Notes: generated by a model from the letters alone, not told the origin. Shown: positions 34,771 to 44,021, numbered from the stretch's first letter. The stretch is DNA of 64,000 nucleotides from Streptomyces sp. PH10-H1 (GCF_030063355.1 NZ_JASISZ010000003.1:124001-188000), one strand, 5' to 3'. Translations and numbers: made by a program.

Positions 34771-36738
34771 TCAGCTCGTCGGGGTGTAGGTCTCCGCGGC
34801 CTTGTCGAAGAGGCGCTGGACGTCGGCTCGCTGGTTGTCCGGGCCGGTTACCAGGATCAGGTGGTATTTGCCGTCCCGGATCATCGCGAGGTTGCGGGCG
34901 TAGACCTGGTGGCCGTTGGCGTCGCGCCAGCTGTATTCGCCCTCGGCGGCGGCCGAGCCGCCCATGTCGAGGGTGCGGAGGCCGCCGGCCGAGGCCCACT
35001 GGGAGGCGCGGAAGGGCGCCAGTTCGGGTTCGTTCGACTGGTAGGCCATCGGGTCGGCGCCCGCGTCGGAGACCGGGTCGCGGCCGGGGACCACGATCAG
35101 CTGGAAGTCGCCGCCGGTGTAGCGGACCTGGTTCTGGGCGTTCTTGCCGAGCCGCTGCCAGCCGGTGTGCACGGCGACGGTGAAGCCCGCGTCGTCCTTG
35201 CGGAGCGCGAAGTCGCCGCCGAGATCGGTGCCGGGAGGGGCGGACGTCGCCGGGGGCTGGGTGCTGGGCGGCGTGGTCGGGGCCTTCGTCGCCGGGGTGG
35301 TCGGGGACGTGCTGTCCGGTTTGTTGTCCGAGCCGGATCCCGGCATCTGCGCGGGGACCGTGTGGGTGGTCGTGCCGGAGTGGCTGCCGTCCTTGGACGG
35401 GTCGTTGCGCGGCATGATCACCAGGGCGTACAGCACCACCGCGGCCAGGAGCAGCAGGATGAGGATCAGCAGCCGCGCGCCCAGCCTGCGCGGGGCGCGC
35501 TGCTGAGTCTTCGGCCGCGTCTTCGTCTGCGTCTGCCTGACCTGGCCGGACTGCCGGGCCGGCCGGTCCTGCTTCGTCCGCGCATGGCGCCGGTGGCTCA
35601 TACCGGACAACGAATCGGCGGAGGCAGCAGATGCAGAGGCAGCGGCGGACCTGCGGCGGCGGACCAGTTCGCCCCGGCGCCGGACGATCGGCAGCTTGCG
35701 CGGATCCGTCGGCACCGACACCGTACGCAGGCCCAGTTCCGGCTCGGGCGCGGACCGGATCAACGAGCGCAGCCAGCCCTCCAGTTCCTCGAAGTCCGGG
35801 CGCTCCTCGGGATCGGGGCGCAGCAGCGACTCGACGATGGGGCGCAGTGGTCCGCTCTCCTCGGCGAAGGCGGGCGGCTCGGCGCAGACCAGCTGGACGA
35901 GTTCGGGGGTGCTCTCCTCGGGGAAGGGCGGGTGGCCCTGCACGCTGCGGAAGAGCAGCGATCCCAGCGCCCACAGGTCGGCCGCGGGGCCGACGGGCGG
36001 GGCGAGCTGCCAGTTCTCATGGACGGGGGTGGCCTGTTCGGGCGCCCAGCGCTCGGTGACCGGGCCGACGACGGTGATACGGGCCTGCCGGGCCCGCTCC
36101 TGCTCCAGCGCCGAATCGGGTCCGCCCCAGCCGGTGCCGGCTCCCCCGGCCATCACCTCGGCCGGGACCGGGTCGTAGCCGCAGAGCGCCTCCTGTGCCG
36201 CGCCGGCCGCCAGGCCCGAGAGCATCGCGCGGCCGTCGTCGCAGACCAGGACGGTGCTGGCGGTGACATTGCGGTGGGTCCAGCCGTACGCGTGCAGCAC
36301 GCGCAGCGCGGCGAGCACGTCCGAGGCGACCTCGGCGGCGCGGTAGGCGCCGAGCCGCTTGTCGACGAGTAACGCGGCGAGCGGGCGGGCGTTGACCAAC
36401 TCGCTGGCGATCCACAGGCTGCCGTCCTCGACGAAGATGTCGAAGACCTGCACCAGGCGTGGGTGGTCGGGTATCGCGGCGGCGGCCCGCGCGGCGTCCA
36501 GGGCGCGCAGCGCGCTGTCGTTGGGACGGTCACGCTGCGCGCGGCCCTGATCGTCTCCGGGCGGTTCCGCGCTGACGAGTTCGGCGCTGACGATCTCCGG
36601 CAGCAGCACCTGGCGGACCAGCACCTCCTGGCCGCTGTACGTGTCGAAGGCGCGAGTTTCGACCAGTTCGTACTCATCCGCGGGCGGCCGGGGCAGGCGG
36701 TAGCGGTCGGCGAGTACGCGACCCGCGTATTCGTCCAC
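34771..36738 (-). CDS. Receptor-type protein pseudokinase (array member 3), TTA codon
   Basis: The 655-residue protein has the same architecture as its neighbours (kinase fold, Arg-rich linker, membrane span near 425-450, extracytoplasmic domain beginning GFTVAVHTGW) but lacks catalytic residues. The Gly loop is absent, the lysine is replaced by R42 (EVLVRQV), HRD-x-K-x-x-N has become HRN-V-T-A-S-T (N157, T159, T162), and DFG is SGL. It is therefore probably a scaffold or regulator of the active kinases. Leu123 is encoded by TTA (36370-36372), implying bldA dependence. Confidence 0.87.
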   Translation of the reverse strand: MDEYAGRVLADRYRLPRPPADEYELVETRAFDTYSGQEVLVRQVLLPEIVSAELVSAEPPGDDQGRAQRDRPNDSALRALDAARAAAAIPDHPRLVQVFDIFVEDGSLWIASELVNARPLAALLVDKRLGAYRAAEVASDVLAALRVLHAYGWTHRNVTASTVLVCDDGRAMLSGLAAGAAQEALCGYDPVPAEVMAGGAGTGWGGPDSALEQERARQARITVVGPVTERWAPEQATPVHENWQLAPPVGPAADLWALGSLLFRSVQGHPPFPEESTPELVQLVCAEPPAFAEESGPLRPIVESLLRPDPEERPDFEELEGWLRSLIRSAPEPELGLRTVSVPTDPRKLPIVRRRGELVRRRRSAAASASAASADSLSGMSHRRHARTKQDRPARQSGQVRQTQTKTRPKTQQRAPRRLGARLLILILLLLAAVVLYALVIMPRNDPSKDGSHSGTTTHTVPAQMPGSGSDNKPDSTSPTTPATKAPTTPPSTQPPATSAPPGTDLGGDFALRKDDAGFTVAVHTGWQRLGKNAQNQVRYTGGDFQLIVVPGRDPVSDAGADPMAYQSNEPELAPFRASQWASAGGLRTLDMGGSAAAEGEYSWRDANGHQVYARNLAMIRDGKYHLILVTGPDNQRADVQRLFDKAAETYTPTS

Positions 36739-36876
36739 GACGCCTCCCCAAAAGCGTCAGATCCGGTCCGGTCCGGATGGAATCTGGGTGCGGACAGTCC
36801 GCGAGCTTTCACGATACGTGCCGGAGGCGTGCCCCGTGACCCGCTCGGGCCAGATCAGTTGAGCGGCCGGATCGGT

Positions 36877-38715
36877 TCAGAGCGGCTTGAAGGTGAGGAA
36901 GAACGCCTGGCGCATCTGGGCGATGGCGGCCGTGTCCCACTGGTCGGCGGCCGCGGAGAACATGATGGCGTAGCCGCGGTGGTCATCGACGACGAACCCG
37001 CGGTTCTGAACGCGGGCCCTGGTGCCGTCCCTCTCGGTCCGCAGGAAGTTCCAGTCGGCCGCGGTGCGGTAGCCGTTGAAAGCCACGTTCTGGATCCCCA
37101 GCGACCGGTAGTCGCGGCTGGAGGAGCTGACGGCGGACTCGTCGCTGTGCCAGGCGGCGGCCGCGTCCGAGCCCGGCTGGTCGGTGAAGTCGATCTGCAC
37201 GCGCGGGAATCCGCCGGCGGCGCTGAATATGAAGCTGTCCGCGCCCGCGCTGCCGGTCTTCTTCCAGCCCGCGGGCAGCGCGATGGAGAAGTGGCCGGCC
37301 TTCGTGACGGTGAAGCCGGCCGGCACCTTGCTGTCGGTCCCGCCCGGCGGCGGGTTCGCGGTCCCGCCCGCACCCGCGCTCGTCGACGGCTGCTGGCCGG
37401 GGGTGCCGGTGGTCCCCTTCGACGGGGAGGCCGGCGCTTTGGAGCCGCCCACCGCGCCCGGGTTGGAGGCCGAGGAACCGGGCTTGGAGTCGGGCGACTT
37501 GCCGCCGTCCCCCGCGTTGGCCAGCGCGAAGCCGATCGCGGTGCCGAGGACGGCGAGGGCCACCGCGACGAGGGCGATGATCAGCACCCGGCGCGGGACG
37601 ACGTCCGTGATCGAGGCGCGGGGCGCCGAGGCCGCGACGGCGGGCTCGCCCGGCTCGGCGGCCGGCTTCGGCTTGGACCCCTTCGCCGCCTTGACGACCG
37701 CGGCGGGTCTGGCGGCCGAGGCGGCGCCGCGCACCGAGCGCAGCGCGTTGCGGACCCTGGCCTGGTCGGCGGCGGCCTTGCGCGCGGCGGGCGGCGCGTC
37801 GGTCGGGGTGGGCTGCGGGTCGGGGGGAAGCACGATCACGCGGGTGGCGGAGGCCTCGTCGAACGCCGGGGCGGTCGGCCGCTGCGGCGCGTTCGCGACA
37901 CCCGTGAGCAAGGTGCGGACGCCCGCGTCGTCGAGGCGCTGCTCCGGGTCCTTGATGAGCAGGCCGCGAATGGCCGGGGCGAGCGCGCCGGCGTTCTCCA
38001 TGGGGCCGACCGGCTCGGTCATGACCGCGGTCAGGGTGGCGATGGCCGAGCCCTTGTCGTACGGCGGGCGGCCCTCGACCGACGCGTACAGCAGCGCGCC
38101 GAGCGACCACAGGTCCGCCGGGGGGCCCGGCTTCTGGCCCCGGGCGCGTTCCGGCGAGATGTACGAGGGGGCGCCGACGAGCATGCCGGTGGAGGTGACG
38201 GAGGGGTCGCCGTCTATCTGGGCGATGCCGAAGTCGCTGAGCACGACGCGGCCGTCGTCGGCGATGAGGACGTTCGACGGCTTGACGTCGCGGTGGAGGA
38301 TGCCCTCCTTGTGCGCGGCCTTCAGCACATCGAGCACCACCAGGGCGACCTCGGCGGCGCGCTTGGGCGTCAGCGGGCCGTCCTCACGGATCGCGTCGGA
38401 CAGCGAGCGGCCCTCGACCAGCTCCATGACGATCCACGGCCGGTCGTCCTCCTCCACGACGTCGAACACGGTGACCGCGCCGGTGCCCCGGATCCTGGCG
38501 GTGGCCTTCGCCTCGCGCAGCGTGCGGGTGATCAGCCGGCGCTTCTCGTCCTCGTCGACATTGCCGGGGAAGCGCAACTCCTTGACGGCGACGGTCCGGC
38601 CGAGCGTTTCGTCCTCCGCCCGCCAGACCGTACCCATGCCGCCCTTGCCGAGGACCTCGCCGAGCCGGTACCGGTCGGCGAGGAGACGTCCGTCGGTGCC
38701 TTGCGCCTGGCCCAT
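36877..38715 (-). CDS. Receptor-type Ser/Thr protein kinase (array member 4)
   Basis: The 612-residue kinase has Gly loop GKGGMG (23-28), Lys45, HRDVKPSN with D143, DFG at 161-163 and PSYISPE. A long Ala/Pro linker leads to a membrane span (near 375-398), a Gly/Ser/Pro-rich spacer, and an extracytoplasmic domain beginning HFSIALPAGW. ATG 38715 has AGGGG upstream and is preferred over longer in-frame starts. It lies 138 bases upstream of the pseudokinase gene. Confidence 0.93.
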   Translation of the reverse strand: MGQAQGTDGRLLADRYRLGEVLGKGGMGTVWRAEDETLGRTVAVKELRFPGNVDEDEKRRLITRTLREAKATARIRGTGAVTVFDVVEEDDRPWIVMELVEGRSLSDAIREDGPLTPKRAAEVALVVLDVLKAAHKEGILHRDVKPSNVLIADDGRVVLSDFGIAQIDGDPSVTSTGMLVGAPSYISPERARGQKPGPPADLWSLGALLYASVEGRPPYDKGSAIATLTAVMTEPVGPMENAGALAPAIRGLLIKDPEQRLDDAGVRTLLTGVANAPQRPTAPAFDEASATRVIVLPPDPQPTPTDAPPAARKAAADQARVRNALRSVRGAASAARPAAVVKAAKGSKPKPAAEPGEPAVAASAPRASITDVVPRRVLIIALVAVALAVLGTAIGFALANAGDGGKSPDSKPGSSASNPGAVGGSKAPASPSKGTTGTPGQQPSTSAGAGGTANPPPGGTDSKVPAGFTVTKAGHFSIALPAGWKKTGSAGADSFIFSAAGGFPRVQIDFTDQPGSDAAAAWHSDESAVSSSSRDYRSLGIQNVAFNGYRTAADWNFLRTERDGTRARVQNRGFVVDDHRGYAIMFSAAADQWDTAAIAQMRQAFFLTFKPL

Positions 38716-38786
38716 GAATTCCCCTGCGGTCACTGGTGATGAGGGTCCCATCATCGCCGACCGGAGGCCTGCGAAGCGAACCCGGG

Positions 38787-40496
38787 CTACTGCGTGGACT
38801 GCCGGAATCCGGCCACGACGTTGTCGAACACCGGCTTGTACTCGTCCCATTGGGCTTTGGGGGCGGAGAGGTAGATGGCGTACTCACGTCCGCCCTCCTT
38901 CCCGAAACCGAGGTCTATAGCCCGATAGTCACGTTTGCTGCCCTTGAACGTGAACTGCCATATGGCGGCTTTCTGTCCGAATACGGACGTCGGCTGCATC
39001 CGCTCCTGGTGGTAGCCGTCCAGCTTGGTGCGCATCACGGACTCCAGTGACGTGAAATGCGCGACCGGGTCGGGGCTCGCGTAGTCCAGGACGTTGAACT
39101 TGAGCCCCACGAGACCGGTGGGATCGATGTAGTTGACCGAGCCGTCCACCACCGACCGCTTCCAGCCCTTCGGTACGGGAACGGAGAAGCCCTGCCCGGT
39201 CTCCGTGACCAGCCGGTAGTTCTTGGGCAGCGGCGGCGGGGCGGCGGTCGTGGACGGCGAGGGGCTGGGCGTCGCGGTGACCGGCGGCCCCGCCGTGTGC
39301 GTCCCGGAGCCGGTCGTGGAGCCGCTTCCGTCCCGGAAGTGCGCGAAGGCCAGCGTGCCGCCGGCCGCGACGGCGACGACGGTGAGCGCCGCGATGAGCC
39401 AGGACGCCTTGCGCCGCCGGCGAGGAGGGGCGGTGGCGCGGGCTCCGGTGAGGGTGCCGGTGCGAGCGCCGTCGCCCGGGCCCGCGCCGTGGTGGGCGCC
39501 GTGGTCCGCGCCGTGGCCGACCGTCACCGAGGCGGTCAGGGGCGCCGGTTCGGGGTGCGGCGCATTCGGGGACAGGGTCGGGGACCCGGCCGGGGAAGCC
39601 GAGGAAGCCCCCGAGGAAGGCGAAGGGGTCGCGGAACGGCGGCTCGCGAACCGTGTCGTGTCCGCCTCGGCGGCCGGCAGCCGCAGCAGCCGCTCGGCGT
39701 CCTCGGCCGACATCCGCTCGCTCGGCTCCTTGGCGAGCAGCCTGGCGATGACGTGCTCCAGCGGCCCGGCGTTGAGGGCGGGCAGCACCGGGTCCTGGGA
39801 GATGGCGTACGCGGTCTCGATCGCGGTGTCCCGGCGGAACGGCGACCGCCCCTCCACCGCCTGGTAGAGGGTGGCGCCCAGCGCCCACAGGTCGGCCTCC
39901 GGTCCGGGAGGGAGGCCCTTGATGCGTTCCGGGGAGAGGAAGTCGATCGAGCCGATCAGCTCGCCGGTGCGGGTGAGCGTGGAGTTGCCGGACGCCTGGG
40001 CGATGCCGAAGTCCGTGAGCACCACCCGGCCGTCCTCACCGAGCAGCACGTTCCCCGGCTTCACATCGCGGTGCAGCACGCCGGCGCGGTGCGCGGCCCG
40101 CAGCGCGGCGACCATCCCGCGGCCGACCCGCGCGGCCTCCTCGGGCGGCAGCGCGCCGTCCTTCTTCAGCACTTCGCCGAGGGTCATGGACGGTACGTAC
40201 TCCATGACGATGGACGGCAGGCCCGCGTCGTCCACCACGTCGTGCACCACGATCACGTTCGGATGGCTGATCCGGGCGGCGGCGCGGGCCTCACGGCGGG
40301 TGCGTTCGAAGATGGTCGCGAGCTCGTCCTCGTGCAGATGGGGCTGCGGCGGATGCAGCTTCTTGACCGCCACCTGGCGGCCGAGCAGCTCGTCCTCCGC
40401 GCGCCACACCGTGCCCATGCCGCCGCGGCCTATCCGCTCCACCAGCCGGTACCGGCCGGCCACGAGTCGTCCTGCGTCAGCGTGATCAGACACCAT
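38787..40496 (-). CDS. Receptor-type Ser/Thr protein kinase (array member 5)
   Basis: The 569-residue kinase has Gly loop GRGGMG (23-28), Lys45, HRDVKPGN with D144, DFG at 162-164 and SIDFLSPE. A Ser/Pro/His-rich linker, a membrane span (near 375-397) and an extracytoplasmic domain beginning GFSVPVPKGW follow. ATG 40496 has a good AAGGGG ribosome site. It is the most upstream gene of the array and 71 bases from member 4, so it may head a long transcript. Confidence 0.93.
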   Translation of the reverse strand: MVSDHADAGRLVAGRYRLVERIGRGGMGTVWRAEDELLGRQVAVKKLHPPQPHLHEDELATIFERTRREARAAARISHPNVIVVHDVVDDAGLPSIVMEYVPSMTLGEVLKKDGALPPEEAARVGRGMVAALRAAHRAGVLHRDVKPGNVLLGEDGRVVLTDFGIAQASGNSTLTRTGELIGSIDFLSPERIKGLPPGPEADLWALGATLYQAVEGRSPFRRDTAIETAYAISQDPVLPALNAGPLEHVIARLLAKEPSERMSAEDAERLLRLPAAEADTTRFASRRSATPSPSSGASSASPAGSPTLSPNAPHPEPAPLTASVTVGHGADHGAHHGAGPGDGARTGTLTGARATAPPRRRRKASWLIAALTVVAVAAGGTLAFAHFRDGSGSTTGSGTHTAGPPVTATPSPSPSTTAAPPPLPKNYRLVTETGQGFSVPVPKGWKRSVVDGSVNYIDPTGLVGLKFNVLDYASPDPVAHFTSLESVMRTKLDGYHQERMQPTSVFGQKAAIWQFTFKGSKRDYRAIDLGFGKEGGREYAIYLSAPKAQWDEYKPVFDNVVAGFRQSTQ

Positions 40497-40525
40497 GCGC
40501 CCCTTCTGCTCCCCCGATGGGCTGG

Positions 40526-40568
40526 TGCCTGTCCGGCCGATCCGGGTCGGGTAGGCGGGACAGACCCT
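40526..40568. repeat. Collapsed MITE-end pair
   Basis: TGCCTGTCCGGCCGATC (40526-40542) and GGGACAGACCCTA (about 40557-40569) are in inverted orientation and match the ends of the MITE at 42443. Almost no internal sequence remains. It lies between glpD and the first kinase gene and overlaps the glpD stop codon region. Confidence 0.5.
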
Positions 40569-42273
40569 AAAGGGGCACGATATCCGGCGCCCCCAGCCGT
40601 GCCGCGTCCGCGGTCAGGTCATCGGGCTGGCGCTGCGACTCGCGCTCGGCCTCGACGCGCTTCTGGTAGTGCTCGACCTCCTTCTCAAGATGCTCCTTGT
40701 CCCAGCCCAGGACGGGTGCCATCAGCTCGGCGGCCTCGCGGGCGCTGAGGGTGCCGCGGTCGAAGGTCTCGATCGAGATGCGGGTACGCCGGGTCAGCAC
40801 GTCGTCGAGATGGCGGGCGCTCTCGTGCGAGGCCGCGTAGACGACCTCGGCCCGCAGATAGTCCTCGGCTGCGGCCAGCGGATCGCCCAGCGACGGGTCG
40901 TCCACGATGAGTTGCAGGACCTCCTCGGCGAGCGCGCCGTACCGGTTGAGCAGGTGCTCGATGCGGGCGACGTGCAGCCCCGTGCGGGCCGCCAGCCGTG
41001 CCCGCGCGTTCCACAGCGCGTGATAGCCCTCGGCTCCGACCAGCGGCACCTCCTCCGTGATGCATTCCGCCACGCGGTGATCCAGCCCGTGGACCGCCTC
41101 GTCGACCGCGTCCTTCGCCATCACCCGGTACGTCGTGTACTTGCCGCCCGCGACGACCACCAGTCCCGGTACCGGGTGCGCCACGGTGTGCTCGCGGGAG
41201 AGCTTGCTCGTCGCGTCCGACTCACCGGCCAGCAGCGGCCGCAGGCCGGCGTACACCCCCTGTACGTCATCCCTGGTCAGCGGTACGGCGAGGACCGAGT
41301 TGACGTGCTCGAGCAGGTAGTCGATATCGGCGCTGGACGCGGCCGGGTGCGCCTTGTCCAGATCCCAGTCGGTGTCGGTGGTGCCGATGATCCAGTGCCG
41401 TCCCCACGGGATCACGAAGAGCACGCTCTTCTCGGTCCGCAGAATCAGGCCGGACGAGGAGTGGATGCGGTCCTTCGGCACGACCAGGTGGATCCCCTTG
41501 GACGCCCTGACGTGGAACTGCCCGCGCTCGCCGATCAGCGCCTGCGTGTCGTCCGTCCACACCCCCGTCGCGTTCACCACCTGCCGGGCCCGGACCTCGT
41601 ACTCCCCTCCTCCTTCCACATCCTGCACCCGGGCACCGACAACGCGTTCGCCCTCGCGCAGGAAGCCGGTCACCCGCGCCCGGTTGGCGACCTGCGCACC
41701 GTACCCGGCGGCCGTCCTGACCAGCGTCGTGACGAAGCGCGCGTCGTCCATCTGTGCGTCGTAGTACTGCAGCGCGCCGACCAGGGCGTCCTTCTTCAGG
41801 GCGGGCGCGACCCGCAGGGCGTGCTTACGGGTCAGGTGGCGGTGCACGGGCAGCCCGCGCCCGTGCCCGGAGGAGAACGACATGGCGTCGTACAGCGCGA
41901 CACCGGATCCGGCGTAGAACCGCTCCCATCCCTTGTGCTTCAGCGGGTACAGGAACGGCACCGGCTTCACCAGGTGCGGGGCGAGCCGCTCCAGCAGCAG
42001 CCCGCGTTCCTTGAGCGCCTCGCGCACGAGGGTGAAGTCGAGCATCTCCAGGTAGCGCAGGCCCCCGTGGATCAACTTGCTGGACCGGCTGGAGGTGCCG
42101 GACGCCCAGTCCCGCGCCTCGACCAGGCCGGTCGACAGCCCGCGGGTCGCCGCGTCGAGCGCGGTGCCCGCGCCGACCACACCGCCGCCCACGACCAGGA
42201 TGTCGAGTTCCTCTTCCGCCATCCGGGCGAGCGCCGCCTCGCGCTCGGCCGGCCCCAGTGTTGTCGTCCGCAT
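40567..42273 (-). CDS. glpD: Glycerol-3-phosphate dehydrogenase (FAD, quinone-linked)
   Basis: The 568-residue flavoenzyme oxidises glycerol 3-phosphate to dihydroxyacetone phosphate at the membrane. The N-terminal dinucleotide fold (ILVVGGGVVGAGTALDAATR), SSRSSKLIHGGLRYLE and GLRPLLAG are typical GlpD/GlpA elements, and the C-terminal GlpA-like helical domain is complete. ATG 42273 has AGGAGG seven bases upstream. Glycerol uptake and kinase genes are not in the window, so this is probably one of several glpD paralogues. Confidence 0.94.
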   Translation of the reverse strand: MRTTTLGPAEREAALARMAEEELDILVVGGGVVGAGTALDAATRGLSTGLVEARDWASGTSSRSSKLIHGGLRYLEMLDFTLVREALKERGLLLERLAPHLVKPVPFLYPLKHKGWERFYAGSGVALYDAMSFSSGHGRGLPVHRHLTRKHALRVAPALKKDALVGALQYYDAQMDDARFVTTLVRTAAGYGAQVANRARVTGFLREGERVVGARVQDVEGGGEYEVRARQVVNATGVWTDDTQALIGERGQFHVRASKGIHLVVPKDRIHSSSGLILRTEKSVLFVIPWGRHWIIGTTDTDWDLDKAHPAASSADIDYLLEHVNSVLAVPLTRDDVQGVYAGLRPLLAGESDATSKLSREHTVAHPVPGLVVVAGGKYTTYRVMAKDAVDEAVHGLDHRVAECITEEVPLVGAEGYHALWNARARLAARTGLHVARIEHLLNRYGALAEEVLQLIVDDPSLGDPLAAAEDYLRAEVVYAASHESARHLDDVLTRRTRISIETFDRGTLSAREAAELMAPVLGWDKEHLEKEVEHYQKRVEAERESQRQPDDLTADAARLGAPDIVPL

Positions 42274-42442
42274 TCGTGCCTCCTGTTGTGGAGCCGTGCG
42301 CGCGCCCCGTCAGTCGATAGTGACCGTCACGTGGTCCGACAGCCACCCTTCTACGTCCGAGTACGTCCGTGGCGTCGGCGCGCCGTGCAGTCATATCAGC
42401 CTTATGTCTGGTTAGCCTGTTTTGAAGACGTTCGTGGCGCTA

Positions 42443-42605
42443 GGGCCTGTCCGGCCGATCATGGGCGGTCCAAACGTCGTCTGGTGCGGTGCCTCGCAAG
42501 GCGCCGGAGCACCCGCATACACGGTTGTATTCGGGTGTTTCGGCAACGCGGCGAGGGGCCGTGCCAGGCGGCGGAGGGGCCGTTCGTGATCGGCCGGACA
42601 GGCCC
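42443..42605. mobile_element. MITE copy 1 (163 bp, TA-flanked)
   Basis: A 20-bp perfect inverted repeat (42442-42461 and 42587-42606, AGGGCCTGTCCGGCCGATCA and complement) bounds an imperfectly palindromic interior with CACCCGCATAC and GTATTCGGGTG arms. TA flanks both sides (42441-42442 and 42606-42607), as expected for IS630 or some IS5-family transposases. There is no coding capacity. It sits just before the nucleotide-sugar dehydrogenase gene. The rest of 42274-42442 has no gene. Confidence 0.82.
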
Positions 42606-42626
42606 TAGGGAGAGGACTGACCCCCC

Positions 42627-43883
42627 ATGCCCGCAGACCTCGCCGTCCTTGGACTCGGCCGCGCCGGGATCCTCCTCGCCCAAGCGGCCGCCGCCGCCGG
42701 AATCGGCGTCATCGGCTACGACGCCGACGAGAACACCGCCGCCGACATCAACGCAGGCCGGGTGCCCGCCGGTACCCTCGCCGCCGCCGACATCCGCCGG
42801 ATGCTCGCCACGGGATTCCGCGCCACCGCCGACCCCTCCGTACTCGGCCGGGTCAGGACCGCCGTGATCTGCGCCCCGACCCCGCTCGGGGCCGACCGCG
42901 CCCTGGATCTCACCGCCGTGGCAGCCTCCGCCCGGGCGCTCGCCACCCACTTGCGGGCGCACACCACCGTCGTCCTCGAGTCCACCGCCTACCCGGGCAC
43001 CACCGAGGAATTCCTCCTCCCGATCCTGGAGGAATCCGGCCTGCGGGCCGGCCGCGACTTCCACCTCGCGTACTCCCCCAGCCGCTCCGACCCCGGCAAC
43101 CGCGACCACCACATCCCCAACACCCCCAAGGTCATCGGCGGTTACACCTCCGCCTGCACCGAGGCGGCCGCCGCGTTCTACGGGCGCTTCGTCGAACGTG
43201 TCGTCCGCGCCCGCGGACTGCGCGAGGCCGAGACCGTGAAGCTGCTGGAGACCAACTACCGGCATGTCAACATCGCCTTCGCCAACGAGATGGCGGTCTT
43301 CTGCCATGACGTCGGCGTGGACCTGTGGGACGTCATCCGCTGCGCCGAGACCAAACCGTTCGGCTTCCAGGCGTTCCGGCCCGGCCCCGGCGTCGGCGGC
43401 CCCGGGGTCGCCCTCGACCCCAACTACGTCGCCACCCGGGCCCGCACGCCCGGCTATCCGCTGCGCATCGTCGAGCTGGCGCAGGAGGTCAACGGGCGGA
43501 TGCCGCGCTACGTCGTGCAGCGCGCCGCCGCCCTGCTGAACGAACACGGCAAGTCACTGCGCGGCGCCCGCGTCCTCCTGCTCGGCGTCACCTACAAGGC
43601 CGATCTCGCCGACCAGGAGAACGCCCCCGCCCGGGAGATCGGCTCCCGGCTCATCGAACTGGGCGCGCAGATCTGCTACCACGACCCGTACGTCCCCGAA
43701 TGGCGTGTCCTCGACCGCCCCATCCCCCGCGCCGACTCGCTCTGGGAAGCGGCCGCCGACGCGGACCTGACCCTGCTCCTCCAGCACCACCGCACCTACG
43801 ACCTCCAAGGTCTCGCGGTCAAGGCCCAGTTGCTCCTCGACACCCGCGGCGCCACCCCCGTCGGCGCGGCCGCCCGGTTGTAG
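42627..43883 (+). CDS. Nucleotide-sugar dehydrogenase homologue without the catalytic Cys
   Basis: The 418-residue protein has the UDP-glucose/GDP-mannose dehydrogenase architecture: N-terminal NAD fold (AVLGLGRAGILLA), ESTAYPGTTEE, KLLETNYRHVNIAFANE central helix, and the UDP-binding C-terminal domain (LLGVTYKADLADQENAPAREI). The active-site motif, normally GG-x-C-x-P-x-D, reads GGPGVALDP, so the nucleophilic Cys is Gly260. It may therefore be inactive as a four-electron dehydrogenase, or carry out only part of the reaction. GAGAGGA precedes ATG 42627, just outside MITE copy 1. Confidence 0.85.
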   Translation: MPADLAVLGLGRAGILLAQAAAAAGIGVIGYDADENTAADINAGRVPAGTLAAADIRRMLATGFRATADPSVLGRVRTAVICAPTPLGADRALDLTAVAASARALATHLRAHTTVVLESTAYPGTTEEFLLPILEESGLRAGRDFHLAYSPSRSDPGNRDHHIPNTPKVIGGYTSACTEAAAAFYGRFVERVVRARGLREAETVKLLETNYRHVNIAFANEMAVFCHDVGVDLWDVIRCAETKPFGFQAFRPGPGVGGPGVALDPNYVATRARTPGYPLRIVELAQEVNGRMPRYVVQRAAALLNEHGKSLRGARVLLLGVTYKADLADQENAPAREIGSRLIELGAQICYHDPYVPEWRVLDRPIPRADSLWEAAADADLTLLLQHHRTYDLQGLAVKAQLLLDTRGATPVGAAARL

Positions 43884-44021
43884 CGGCCGGGTAGCGGTCG
43901 CGTAACGGCCGTTCGAAACGGCTTGTCCGACTGTCACACCTGACTGCTAGCCTTCGGGGCCAATTGTTCGCACGCCGCACTCTCGTGCGATCCGACACCT
44001 TCCATCCCCGGGGGACCCACC

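Noticed and set aside
34493..35974. Upstream extension of the SUKH-like frame to 677 codons
   Set aside because: The extension is antisense to the XRE remnant and the frame-shadow of the pseudokinase gene; SUKH similarity begins only after 34492.
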